Position numbers and translations under genes: made by a program. The notes under the pieces are model-generated. The model had not been told where the DNA came from. It saw only the letters and a program-made list of their open reading frames with translations, and did not search any database. 44,406 nucleotides of DNA from a virus, in IMG/VR virus record IMGVR_UViG_3300035698_012812, positions 1-44,406 of that record. One strand, given 5' to 3'. Within the stretch, counting starts at the first letter, position 1; each line of letters opens with the position of its first letter. This document shows, piece by piece, positions 22,449-29,401 of the stretch.

Positions 22449-25111
22449 TGAATATAGTTATAAGTGAAATCACTAACGATAATGGTCCTATAAATAAATG
22501 TGTTAGCGAGTCAGGTAAGAAAGCTCAGGCGGCTGTTTATGAGGCTACTGGAAGAACAGTAAACATCCCGATCACTGATGTGTCTGATTATATAACCTCT
22601 CTAGGAGCTCAACCATCAAAGGCACTAGTCCTTGGAGTAAGTGGGCTTGATGAGTTTAGGATAAGACTCAAAGGAAGAGAAGATATAGAAAACGGAATCA
22701 TATCCCGCACTAAGGAGTACTTTAAATACTGCAACTCAGACTCAGTAAGTTTAATGTATTTGGACGTTGATGGTGGCTCTGCCCATGGGGAATGGAGCGA
22801 GGAAGAGGTTGGGCAATTTATAGACTACACAGAAGAAGTTCTTTCAGGATGCATAATAGGAAAGGACGGCGAGTCAAGGAATACCTTATGCAGATGGATT
22901 AGAGAATCATCTTCAGCAGGAGTCCTAAATCCTGAAGGTAAGAAGTCTAGTAACGGCCTCCACATATTCTTCCCAGTAAGAAACGCTGACAAGCTTGTTA
23001 TCGAATACTTATTTAAGCTTGCTTGGTTAAGATTCAAGAGTCATATGGTCACAAGATCTGGTAATGTACTCGCTAGAACAGTTGTTGATGAAGCTGTCAA
23101 AACACCAGAGCGTTTGGTTTTTGAATCTGACTGCACTGTTGAGGGTGATTACTCTACAATTCCTCGCGGCTGTGAGTACGTCCCTGGAGGAGTTCTGGAT
23201 GCTGAGTTGGCTGTGTCTAGGTTTGACGAGCTCGGCATTAAAGAGGCGTATGACTACGAGGTTAAGGACTATTTGAATGACCTCAAGAGCTCTCCTGAAG
23301 TACAGAAGGTAAAGAAAGACTACGATGCTCTTAGTATTGACGGACTGACCGCTAAGGGAGTTAAACGATCTATTGCAAAGAGAACTGTCAAAAGTAGAAG
23401 GGCTGGAGTTTTACTCAGCACTGACTTTCTTATTAAGGATGACATGAGTGAAGTTAGTGTTCTTGACGTCCTTCTCAACGGCGATGACTGGAACGAGGTA
23501 GGAGGTTTCCGCCCTCCTTTAGAGCCAGAATACGGTGCAGGTAAGTGTAAGATATTTGTTAATGACGACCGTACCATACTTAATTCATTTGCTCACGGCG
23601 GCGAAGTTTATGAGCTTAAGTTCGACCCTACTGACCTGTTACAGTGGATTAAGGACTCTCCCAGAGATGAGATTGAGGATTGGTATGAGGAGTTTTTACT
23701 TAAGACTGAACTCAGCAAGGCCTCTGAAAGTAAGCTGGCTGGTAGGATAGCTGATAAATTAGACCTCACTAAAACAGACATACGTTTGGATTTAAAGGAT
23801 GCTGTTGTTTCCAGAGCTGAAGATATAAAAGAGGAAGATGATGCTAACACAATTAATCCAGAGTCAACCCACCATCGTTTATCTGTTGATATACTTAAAG
23901 GGTTTAAAGACTACAGAGTTTTTGGCGGTGAAATGTATGCTTTTGATAAGACTATCTGGAATAAAAAGGATAATGGAATCTTATTAAAGGCTGTCGGCAC
24001 TAAGTATGAAGGGGTCAAGCTGTGCCGTACCGGCTCTCAGTATGCTCAAGTAGTAAAACACACCCTAGCTACCGCTGGAAATAAAGTTGACGCGTGGAGA
24101 GGCTCTCACGGCTTCCCATGTTCTAATAGCTTCTGGAGGACAGAGGTTGTAGGTGACAAACCTTCTGTTGATAGTATTCCATATGATAAGGATTTAGGGG
24201 CCAGATTCAAATTGACCTTCGAACCTGATTTTGAAATGAAAACTCCAATGTTTGATCAGTTATTACATAATGTGGTTAATGTTGAATGTCTGCAAAAAGG
24301 ACTTGGGTTGGCTATGTGTGGAAGCCTTACTGATCTCCAACAGGCTATTGTAATGAAGGGTCCAGGTGGAGTTGGTAAAGGAACTCTACAAAGAATCATG
24401 TTGAGCATCCTACCCAGAGGTCGCGTTACTGCTTTGAGTTTTGGTATGCTTAATGTTTTGGAGCGGGTTATTGGTTTGAAGGACTCAGTTATTAATTTCA
24501 TTCCGGAGGTTAAGAAAAACACAGGTAGAAATGATAAGCCAGTGAACACGGCCGGATTCAAAATGGCTACAGGTCGGGACTTGATGTCCGGAAGGAATTT
24601 ATTCAGGGATACGGTTGAGTTTGAGTGTCCCTGTAGTTTTGTTGTTAGTATGAATGCTTGGCCTAGGTTGGATTCATTCTCTAGTGAGATTGAAAGACGT
24701 TTGTCTGGGTTTATAGTTGAATTTCAACATAACCACGATGAAGTTATAGATGGGATGGAGGTAGGGATAATTGCTCATGAATTACCTGGAGTTCTTGCTT
24801 GGCTGATAAACGGTGTTAAGATGTGGATTGAAAACAAGTCGGTTGATGCACACAGTGGAGAATTGTTTCGGTCTTGGGCTCAGTCTGTAGACTCAGTTGA
24901 AACGTTCATACTTGATAAGTGTAGAATTGGTCACGGTATGAAAGTTCTAAGGACAGGGATGTGGGATAAATATAAAGAGTTTTGTATTGATGGTAGCATG
25001 GAGCAAGTATCAAGAAACGAGTTTTATAATAAGGTTGAAGAGGTCAATAATGTGTTCGCAGAACGTAAGGAAGATGGGAGGTACTTTAATGGGATCTGTT
25101 TGGAGATTTAA
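22448..25111 (+). CDS. AEP primase-SF3 helicase (D5-like) replication protein
   Basis: An 887-residue primase-helicase. The N-terminal archaeo-eukaryotic primase domain has YLDVDGG (D106, D108), a conserved SNGLHIFF (histidine 172) and a VVDEA segment supplying a third acid. A linker of about 250 residues follows. The SF3 helicase core has GPGGVGKGT (638-646, K644) as Walker A, NFIPEV as Walker B-like, then VVSMNAWPRL (sensor 1) and SEIERRLSGF (arginine finger). The last 70 residues (YKEFCID... RNEFYNKVEE... GRYFNGI) form a winged-helix-like tail. In D5-like proteins this domain set primes and unwinds DNA at the origin. The start is set by a TAATG overlap with the Cro-like gene. Confidence 0.9.
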   Translation: MNIVISEITNDNGPINKCVSESGKKAQAAVYEATGRTVNIPITDVSDYITSLGAQPSKALVLGVSGLDEFRIRLKGREDIENGIISRTKEYFKYCNSDSVSLMYLDVDGGSAHGEWSEEEVGQFIDYTEEVLSGCIIGKDGESRNTLCRWIRESSSAGVLNPEGKKSSNGLHIFFPVRNADKLVIEYLFKLAWLRFKSHMVTRSGNVLARTVVDEAVKTPERLVFESDCTVEGDYSTIPRGCEYVPGGVLDAELAVSRFDELGIKEAYDYEVKDYLNDLKSSPEVQKVKKDYDALSIDGLTAKGVKRSIAKRTVKSRRAGVLLSTDFLIKDDMSEVSVLDVLLNGDDWNEVGGFRPPLEPEYGAGKCKIFVNDDRTILNSFAHGGEVYELKFDPTDLLQWIKDSPRDEIEDWYEEFLLKTELSKASESKLAGRIADKLDLTKTDIRLDLKDAVVSRAEDIKEEDDANTINPESTHHRLSVDILKGFKDYRVFGGEMYAFDKTIWNKKDNGILLKAVGTKYEGVKLCRTGSQYAQVVKHTLATAGNKVDAWRGSHGFPCSNSFWRTEVVGDKPSVDSIPYDKDLGARFKLTFEPDFEMKTPMFDQLLHNVVNVECLQKGLGLAMCGSLTDLQQAIVMKGPGGVGKGTLQRIMLSILPRGRVTALSFGMLNVLERVIGLKDSVINFIPEVKKNTGRNDKPVNTAGFKMATGRDLMSGRNLFRDTVEFECPCSFVVSMNAWPRLDSFSSEIERRLSGFIVEFQHNHDEVIDGMEVGIIAHELPGVLAWLINGVKMWIENKSVDAHSGELFRSWAQSVDSVETFILDKCRIGHGMKVLRTGMWDKYKEFCIDGSMEQVSRNEFYNKVEEVNNVFAERKEDGRYFNGICLEI

Positions 25112-25159
25112 GTTGCTCCATGTGTTAGAGAGTCCTGACACTTTGCTGACAAAGCCCTT

Positions 25160-25450
25160 GGCTGACACTTTCCGACACTTTCCTGACAGTTGGATAGTTA
25201 ATGGTAGTATGGTTAAGATCCAGAATCCTGACACTTTATTACTAAATACTATTATATGAAAAATATTTTTTAAAAAGATACCACATTGTAGTGAAACGGT
25301 TGTTTTTGCCGTTATCGGACTGTTTGTCGCATACCCCTTGAAAAAATTTTTCTATAGGAGGATTGTTTGTAAAAAGTGTCAGGAATCTGGATCTTAGACA
25401 TACTGACATTGGTTATCCCACTGTCAGGAAAGTGCCGGAAAGTGTCAGCC
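25160..25450. other. 78-bp inverted repeat with iteron-like motifs: candidate replication origin
   Basis: The arms (25160-25237 and 25373-25450) are exact-length reverse complements with 68 of 78 bases identical, separated by 135 bases. Each arm carries TGACACTTT-type motifs two or three times, pointing inward, and one more lies just outside at 25136. The spacer is AT-rich (ATATTTTTTAAAAAG) and holds a hairpin AACGG/CCGTT and a GAAAAAATTTTTC near-palindrome. Repeated motifs plus an AT-rich segment next to a D5-like primase are classical origin features. Being noncoding between two replication-type genes supports this; direct function is inferred. Confidence 0.6.
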
Positions 25451-25515
25451 ACTTGGCATTAGGGTAGCCTAACTCGGCTGGGAGTGAATTTTAATTTGTA
25501 ACTAAAGGAAATTAC

Positions 25516-25878
25516 ATGGAATATCGAGATGAAGTTTTAGACAAGCTGAAAGACATGGGCGATCACTATCATAAATTGGCTGTTGATGATGCTGGTAAAA
25601 TGAGTGTTACTTCTAAAGCTGCAAACATAAGTATCAGGTGCTACTCAGAGATACTGAAATCAGAAATAAAGCATAAACCAGTTTCAGTTATAGTTTACAT
25701 CATGCAGACGTTTCAGAACAAAGTTCTTAGATCTGAAGCATATTTTAAATATCAAGGATATTGCTTGGAAAATGATCTTGAGGCTGAGACTAGAAATCAT
25801 TTCTATGATAAGGTTAGTAAACTTCCTTTTATTGAATATAAACGGGAATCTAACGGAAGATTTTTTATTCCTGAGTAG
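25516..25878 (+). CDS. Standalone protein resembling the primase-helicase C-terminal domain, 120 aa
   Basis: The second half (YFKYQGYCLENDLEAETRNHFYDKVSKLPF... RESNGRFFIP) aligns by eye with the end of the upstream primase-helicase (YKEFCIDGSMEQVSRNEFYNKVEEV... KEDGRYFNGI). Shared features include Y..(F/Y)C, RN.FY.KV and GR.F. The N-terminal half is helical. It looks like a partial copy of the winged-helix tail, placed just past the inverted repeat, so it may bind the same DNA or regulate the helicase. SD AAAGGAA. The homology is inferred from visual alignment only. Confidence 0.65.
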   Translation: MEYRDEVLDKLKDMGDHYHKLAVDDAGKMSVTSKAANISIRCYSEILKSEIKHKPVSVIVYIMQTFQNKVLRSEAYFKYQGYCLENDLEAETRNHFYDKVSKLPFIEYKRESNGRFFIPE

Positions 25879-25888
25879 ATGTGCTTTA

Positions 25889-26041
25889 CTATTTCCAAGC
25901 GGATTGTTGGCTTGAAAAGCCAGTAGGTTGGAGATTCGATTGCAATTCTGATTGCGTTTCGCATTTTATTTCCTCATTGTAGTCAAATTGGCCTGCTACA
26001 GCAAATAAAACGATCCAGTATACTAGGGCAAGACATTTCAT
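25889..26041 (-). CDS. Small secreted or membrane protein, 50 aa
   Basis: The ATG reading MKCLALVYWIVLFAVAG has GAGGAAAA upstream. A hydrophobic N-terminal segment (3-17) looks like a signal peptide or membrane anchor, followed by a polar Gln/Ser-rich tail. Convergent with the 120-residue gene. Function unknown. Confidence 0.55.
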   Translation of the reverse strand: MKCLALVYWIVLFAVAGQFDYNEEIKCETQSELQSNLQPTGFSSQQSAWK

Positions 26042-26054
26042 AGTTTTCCTCGTG

Positions 26055-26092
26055 AACAGCCGATTAGGTGGGTTTAATCGGCTGTTTTGTTT
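26055..26092 (+). terminator. Intrinsic terminator ending the rightward operon
   Basis: An 11-bp stem (ACAGCCGATTA/TAATCGGCTGT) with an 8-base loop is followed by TTTGTTT on the plus strand. It ends the rightward Cro-primase-wHTH unit beyond a convergent minus-strand gene. Confidence 0.75.
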
Positions 26093-26189
26093 AAGATTCG
26101 AAGTCAAGTTCGGTTTCAGGTTCAAGATCCCAGTTGAATTCTTCATCAATTTCTTTTTGAACTTCCCGGATTACATCTTCTAGTGACAT
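26091..26189 (-). CDS. Small acidic protein, 32 aa
   Basis: Begins MSLEDVIREVQKEIDEEF and ends ETELDFES. Very acidic; SD AAAGGAG seven bases upstream. Overlaps the terminator tail. The region 26190-26238 holds only this SD and no other gene. A similar acidic mini-protein is encoded at 27004-27108. Confidence 0.5.
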   Translation of the reverse strand: MSLEDVIREVQKEIDEEFNWDLEPETELDFES

Positions 26190-26238
26190 TTTATTTCTCC
26201 TTTAATATGTTAGGTGGTGATACTAGTTAGAATTATTT

Positions 26239-26367
26239 CTAACTAACTGTAATTGTTGGATAGTGATTTGCTAGGAAATTCTGATAATTTTCATCCTGAA
26301 TGTCATAATGGTTTAGTTTCTGAAATCCATCGGGTTTACCAAACATACGCTCTTGAGTGAATTCCAT
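26239..26367 (-). CDS. Small hypothetical protein, 42 aa, overlapping gene
   Basis: Begins MEFTQERMFGKPDGFQKLNH and ends HYPTITVS. It overlaps the 3' end of the 26313-26531 gene by 55 bases in another frame. Content looks protein-like (charged helix then aromatic tail) but the SD is weak, so the call is tentative. Confidence 0.45.
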   Translation of the reverse strand: MEFTQERMFGKPDGFQKLNHYDIQDENYQNFLANHYPTITVS

Positions 26368-26531
26368 CTTATTTTGATAGTTCCATCTGGCAAATCTTGG
26401 ATGTGGCAAGGCTTCCCATCATATGCGTGGAATGCTTCGTTAATTATAAACTCATTTCGGTTGTGAAGTGCTTTTAGTGCTTCACCTTTACTTTTATAGT
26501 CTTTTCCGTAAGCTGGTGTTAATGTTATCAT
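26313..26531 (-). CDS. Small hypothetical protein, 72 aa
   Basis: Begins MITLTPAYGKDYKSKGEALK and reads DGTIKIRWNSLKSVCLV near the end. The MI.LTPAYGxDYKSK... IRxxxLxSV layout is familiar from small phage proteins of unknown function. SD TGGAG. Overlaps the next gene's start by four bases (ATGA). Confidence 0.65.
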   Translation of the reverse strand: MITLTPAYGKDYKSKGEALKALHNRNEFIINEAFHAYDGKPCHIQDLPDGTIKIRWNSLKSVCLVNPMDFRN

Positions 26532-26749
26532 ATTTTCTCCAGTAGTTCAATTTTGAATGATACAACGTGGGGTTCTTTAGAGTTCGCCAGCATATAGGTT
26601 AATGTTCCGTTTTCCTCTTCATACAAGTTTATTATCCCGTCCATAGTCAAAAATTCCAATGCAAGGTACTTTCTTACGTCAATAGCGTTGTCAGACTCGA
26701 ACAACCTTGTAACTCCATTATCTGAAGCGACTACGATATATTTGCGCAT
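26528..26749 (-). CDS. Small hypothetical protein, 73 aa
   Basis: Begins MRKYIVVASDNGVTRLFESD, a beta-alpha start, and ends VSFKIELLEKI. SD AAGGAG. It lies directly left of the first palindromic promoter element. Function unknown. Confidence 0.65.
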   Translation of the reverse strand: MRKYIVVASDNGVTRLFESDNAIDVRKYLALEFLTMDGIINLYEEENGTLTYMLANSKEPHVVSFKIELLEKI

Positions 26750-26774
26750 AACTTTTCTCCTTAAAATTTTATAG

Positions 26775-26817
26775 TTGACATAATATCATTTAAAGTTTAC
26801 TCTCTCCAGAGAGTAAA
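26775..26817 (+). promoter_or_regulatory. Palindromic promoter element, copy 1
   Basis: TTGACA (26775-26780), 17 bases, TACTCT (26798-26803), with arms TTTACTCTC (26796-26804) and GAGAGTAAA (26809-26817) around TCCA. The TTGACA box and its distance from the palindrome are the same in all three copies while the spacer sequence differs, as expected for a promoter with an operator over the -10 region. As read, it points rightward, antisense to the genes on its right. Confidence 0.6.
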
Positions 26818-26820
26818 AAG

Positions 26821-26943
26821 TTAGGTCGATAAGTAATAGGAGAAGAACGGGTAATGTGTTCTCTTGTTTCTCTTTGCATATGCTTTGTGACGGCTCCATG
26901 AGTGTGATCTCAACACACAATAATACTCAAATGTTATTTCCAT
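26821..26943 (-). CDS. Small basic protein, 40 aa
   Basis: Begins MEITFEYYCVLRSHSWSRH and ends RTHYPFFSYYLST; rich in Tyr, Arg and His. SD AAGGAG eight bases upstream. Stops exactly at the edge of palindromic element 1. Function unknown. Confidence 0.5.
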   Translation of the reverse strand: MEITFEYYCVLRSHSWSRHKAYAKRNKRTHYPFFSYYLST

Positions 26944-26954
26944 GCGTTTTCTCC

Positions 26955-27023
26955 TTATAAGATATTACATAGTCTTGTTTCTTTACTTCCCAAGCCGATC
27001 ATCCTAGGATCGGGACTCGTCAT
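26955..27023 (-). pseudogene. Second copy of an 18-residue C-terminal peptide
   Basis: This frame ends DPRMIGLGSKETRLCNIL, identical in protein to the end of the 27448-27813 gene, although 10 of 18 codons differ at the DNA level, all synonymously. The short frame has an ATG at 27023 but no SD. It may be the +1-frame extension of the 27004-27108 gene or a scar; the codon pattern suggests it has been translated since the copies diverged. Confidence 0.5.
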
Positions 27024-27108
27024 TGATTTCATATTCGATTTCAGGTTGATCTTTGAATTCAAGATCAAGGTCAATTCCAGTTAATACTTTAAATTGCTCA
27101 TTAGACAT
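27004..27108 (-). CDS. Small acidic protein, 34 aa, possibly truncated
   Basis: Begins MSNEQFKVLTGIDLDLEFK and ends NDESRS. SD AAAGGAG. Compared with the related end of the 27448-27813 gene, the sequence TCCTGCGAT there is TCCCGAT here, a two-base difference that shifts the conserved peptide out of frame. A +1 slip at TCC would restore it. Confidence 0.5.
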   Translation of the reverse strand: MSNEQFKVLTGIDLDLEFKDQPEIEYEINDESRS

Positions 27109-27190
27109 TTTAGTTCTCCTTTTGTGTAAGTTGTTGTTTTAACTGCATAAATTTATTTCCAGGTGATTTTCAAATTTTTTGGTATTTTTC

Positions 27191-27235
27191 TTGACATTTT
27201 TTCTGTAAAAGTTTACTCTCCAGAGAGAGAGTAAA
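27191..27235 (+). promoter_or_regulatory. Palindromic promoter element, copy 2
   Basis: TTGACA (27191-27196), 17 bases, TACTCT (27214-27219); arms TTTACTCTC (27212-27220) and GAGAGTAAA (27227-27235) around a six-base centre CAGAGA, two bases longer than in copies 1 and 3. The 27109-27190 stretch between this and the gene to the left contains no supported gene. Confidence 0.6.
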
Positions 27236-27246
27236 AAGTTCTAATC

Positions 27247-27438
27247 CTAAAATTTCTCCCTGTAGTATTTCTCAAACCAATCTCGATCTTCTTTGGTGGT
27301 TAACTGCACAGGATCTTTATTTACCTGTTTTGTACGCAGGTCTTTTGAGTACGTCACCTGCATTTTTCGTGTGTTGTAGAATGTGTGTGTATACTCGGAT
27401 ATTTTGTAGTGCTGTTTTGTTTCTTCAAATCTCAGCAT
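27247..27438 (-). CDS. Small hypothetical protein, 63 aa
   Basis: Begins MLRFEETKQHYKISEYTHTF and ends DWFEKYYREKF. Basic, aromatic-rich. SD GGGAG lies in the nine bases after the upstream stop. Function unknown. Confidence 0.6.
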   Translation of the reverse strand: MLRFEETKQHYKISEYTHTFYNTRKMQVTYSKDLRTKQVNKDPVQLTTKEDRDWFEKYYREKF

Positions 27439-27447
27439 GATTTCTCC

Positions 27448-27813
27448 CTAAAGAATATTACAAAGCCTGGTTTCTTTACTTCCTAATCCAATCATGCGTG
27501 GATCGCAGGATCTCTCAAATTCAGCTCTTATCGAGCGTGATTCCTCTTTCACTATTATTGGAGTTATTTCCACTTCAAATTTTGTCAATTTCTTCATTGC
27601 CGACGATCCGCCGCCAAACAGCCAACGCGATGCCCATTGCTGTCCGCTCACGCCTTCAAACGGATGAAGGCATACTAAGGCATACAAATTCACGCCTTCT
27701 TTGTAAGGGACGCACAGGGCGTCCTGTAGGCCTTCCATGCTACTTACTAATGCGGCACGTTTAAATTTCTCTGATTTTCTTTTTGTTTTGCATACTGCTA
27801 AGAATTTTGTCAT
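27448..27813 (-). CDS. Hypothetical protein, 121 aa
   Basis: The third of three consecutive ATGs (reading MTKFLAVCKTKRK) is best placed, seven bases after AGGAG. The middle has WASRWLFGGGSSAMKKL and the C-terminus ends CDPRMIGLGSKETRLCNIL, the last 18 residues of which are duplicated at 26955-27011. Family not recognised. Confidence 0.65.
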   Translation of the reverse strand: MTKFLAVCKTKRKSEKFKRAALVSSMEGLQDALCVPYKEGVNLYALVCLHPFEGVSGQQWASRWLFGGGSSAMKKLTKFEVEITPIIVKEESRSIRAEFERSCDPRMIGLGSKETRLCNIL

Positions 27814-27842
27814 CATCATTCTCCTTTTATAGTTTAGGATTC

Positions 27843-27885
27843 TTGACATCACTTCTTTAAATGTTTACTCTCTGGAGAGAGTAAA
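27843..27885 (+). promoter_or_regulatory. Palindromic promoter element, copy 3
   Basis: TTGACA (27843-27848), 17 bases, TACTCT (27866-27871); arms TTTACTCTC (27864-27872) and GAGAGTAAA (27877-27885) around TGGA. It is followed by an intrinsic terminator only about 50 bases on, with no open frame between. Confidence 0.6.
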
Positions 27886-27960
27886 AAGTTAGTTGGTTCC
27901 AATTTGCCACCACGCAATTGTGCTGGCAAATCAGAACCAGCTTGCTAGGCTGGTTCTTTT
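27878..27960 (+). ncRNA. Putative small RNA with promoter and intrinsic terminator
   Basis: Downstream of palindromic promoter copy 3 the plus strand can fold into ATTTGCCA/TGGCAAAT (8 bp) and then a 9-bp terminator stem AGAACCAGC/GCTGGTTCT followed by TTT. The terminator works only rightward because the other strand has no uridine run. No frame of useful length lies in between, so a noncoding RNA of about 80 bases is the simplest reading. Start site inferred, not seen. Confidence 0.5.
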
Positions 27961-28128
27961 CGCTAGATCGAGTGACATGCCTCAAACATTTTCATAGAAA
28001 ACATTCTTACGGCTCAACATTCCAAGTAATTCAGTTTTATAAACCCAAAAGATTACCCAATCATTTTAGCATATTCTGTTTATTTCATTTTCCGATACAT
28101 TCACTCACAAGTGAATTACGTAATATCG

Positions 28129-28376
28129 TTTACTAAATTTTAGTAAAATGTAATTGCTGGTTATCCTTTCCAATCAAGGCGTGGATACTAGCAAATTTTA
28201 CTAAATTTTAGTAAATTCTGAAAACTTACCAAAATCCAGTAAACGCAAAAATTCCGTTAACGATTCTCAACTAATCGTTTAACGGTTATTTTTACTAAAT
28301 TTTAGTAAAATCGTTTATTTTCTTTTTCTTGTCCTTTGTCCGGTAATTCAGATTACTAATTTTAGTAATCTGAATT
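28129..28376. repeat. Operator-like array of 19-bp palindromes
   Basis: TTTACTAAATTTTAGTAAA occurs at 28129-28147, 28197-28215 and 28291-28309, with a degenerate copy at 28225-28243. A longer perfect palindrome (15-bp arms, 28345-28376) carries ATTACTAA and TTAGTAAT at its core. Single-base centres and identical length suggest sites for a dimeric DNA-binding protein. A single further site lies at 21016-21034. The remainder of 27961-28392 has no supported gene. Confidence 0.75.
28245..28285 (-). terminator. Stem-loop after the 28393-28950 gene
   Basis: Arms CCGTTAACGATT (28254-28265) and AATCGTTTAACGG (28273-28285) pair with one bulge. On the minus strand the stem is followed by AATTTTTG, giving a plausible intrinsic terminator for leftward transcription. 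It also sits among the operator palindromes. Confidence 0.55.
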
Positions 28377-28392
28377 TCTACTATTGTTAGTA

Positions 28393-28950
28393 TTAACAAT
28401 TAACAATTTTTTCAATCTCGTTAATAGCTTCGAGCAATTGGGCTTTTGTGTTCTTCTCGTTAACACCAGAGATAATAGCAAGTACGGCCGCTTGTACGGT
28501 CAAGAAAATTTCTTCTTTACCTGTGGGTTGCTCGTTAACAACGGCCTCGTTAACAACGGCCTCGTTAACAACGGTCGCAAGTACGGGCTGCAAAGGAACA
28601 GCTTTAGCTTTACAAGTTTTTGGATCAAGGCCGTTGGCCTTCAGATAGTTCGAATAACCTACCATACTGCTATTCGCAAAGGCTACAGACCAATCTAATG
28701 TGTTACGGTCTGCTTTATTCTTGGCAGGAGTGAAAGTTTTCCAGACCGCTGAAACGGTTTTTACTGATCCGTCACTTTTAGTGGCGTACTCTTTAATAAT
28801 ATCTGACATAGCGCAAAGTTCTTGCACCGACCACGTTTCATAATCCTTTCTAGTCATACCCTGTCGGCGGCATGAAGAGAAAAAATTTGCGGTTGTGAGG
28901 GAATAAGTTTTAAAACTTTCTACTGCTTTACTAAATTGATTATTTGACAT
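28393..28950 (-). CDS. Hypothetical protein, 185 aa, with VVNEA repeats
   Basis: The N-terminal 115 residues are helical with conserved Trp and Cys (FFSSCRRQGMTRKDYETWSVQELC) and look like a compact DNA- or protein-binding domain. A linker of VVNEA repeats follows (15-bp DNA repeat, 28531-28575), then a helical C-terminal segment (LEAINEIEKIVN). SD TTGGAG. Its 3' end borders the palindromic array, which makes it a candidate binder of those sites; this is inference from position only. Confidence 0.65.
   Translation of the reverse strand: MSNNQFSKAVESFKTYSLTTANFFSSCRRQGMTRKDYETWSVQELCAMSDIIKEYATKSDGSVKTVSAVWKTFTPAKNKADRNTLDWSVAFANSSMVGYSNYLKANGLDPKTCKAKAVPLQPVLATVVNEAVVNEAVVNEQPTGKEEIFLTVQAAVLAIISGVNEKNTKAQLLEAINEIEKIVNC
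28531..28575 (-). repeat. 15-bp in-frame tandem repeat, three units
   Basis: Three consecutive units coding VVNEA lie in the linker of the 185-residue protein. The unit carries GTTAAC. Only the last base of the third unit differs. Confidence 0.85.
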
Positions 28951-29401
28951 TTTTATTTCTCCAAGAAAAATTTTTTATTAATTAGGAAAAAGAACAAGAA
29001 AAAGAAAATAAACAGAATAATTATCACGAAAATAGTCGGGCTTTATTCTACCAAGATAATGAGAAAATAATTGTTATGTGAAAGAAAGCACAAGCACAAG
29101 GGAGTAGGAAGGGATAACAGCGCTATTTCCATGTATTAATGTTTGCGGGGTTGTGGGACTACTGAAGGTTAAAACAATGTGGTATCTTGATGATCTAATC
29201 AGTGAGTATCTTGCTTGACTACTTACTGACTAACCGTTCGACTATTTTATGCGACCACGACAAGCGTGAAGGCTAGATATGGGTTTTATAAGAATCATAA
29301 AGGTGATAACCTTTATCACAGTCTTTCAACCGTTTGCTTATAATCTAGCATGTATAGAAGATCAACCGAGCTATCAAAAGTTAGCTGGTTTTAAAGCTTG
29401 A
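28951..29401. other. AT-rich intergenic region with hairpins, no supported gene
   Basis: Holds the leader of the leftward 185-residue gene (A/T-rich, 28951-29020), a hairpin ATAAAGGT/ACCTTTAT around GATA (about 29308-29327), a TATAAT at about 29338, and an imperfect rightward terminator-like stem AACC-AGCTA/TAGCT-GGTT with a short T run (29364-29392). I see no convincing frame with an SD on either strand. Confidence 0.5.

Noticed and set aside
27918-28136. Plus-strand 72-codon open frame
   Set aside because: It starts inside the small-RNA terminator, uses no SD and has unlikely composition.
25276-29188. Exact 15-base inverted match AAGATACCACATTGT (25276-25290) and its complement (29174-29188)
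   Set aside because: Matches of this length are expected by chance a few times in an AT-rich window of this size, and neither site has other support.
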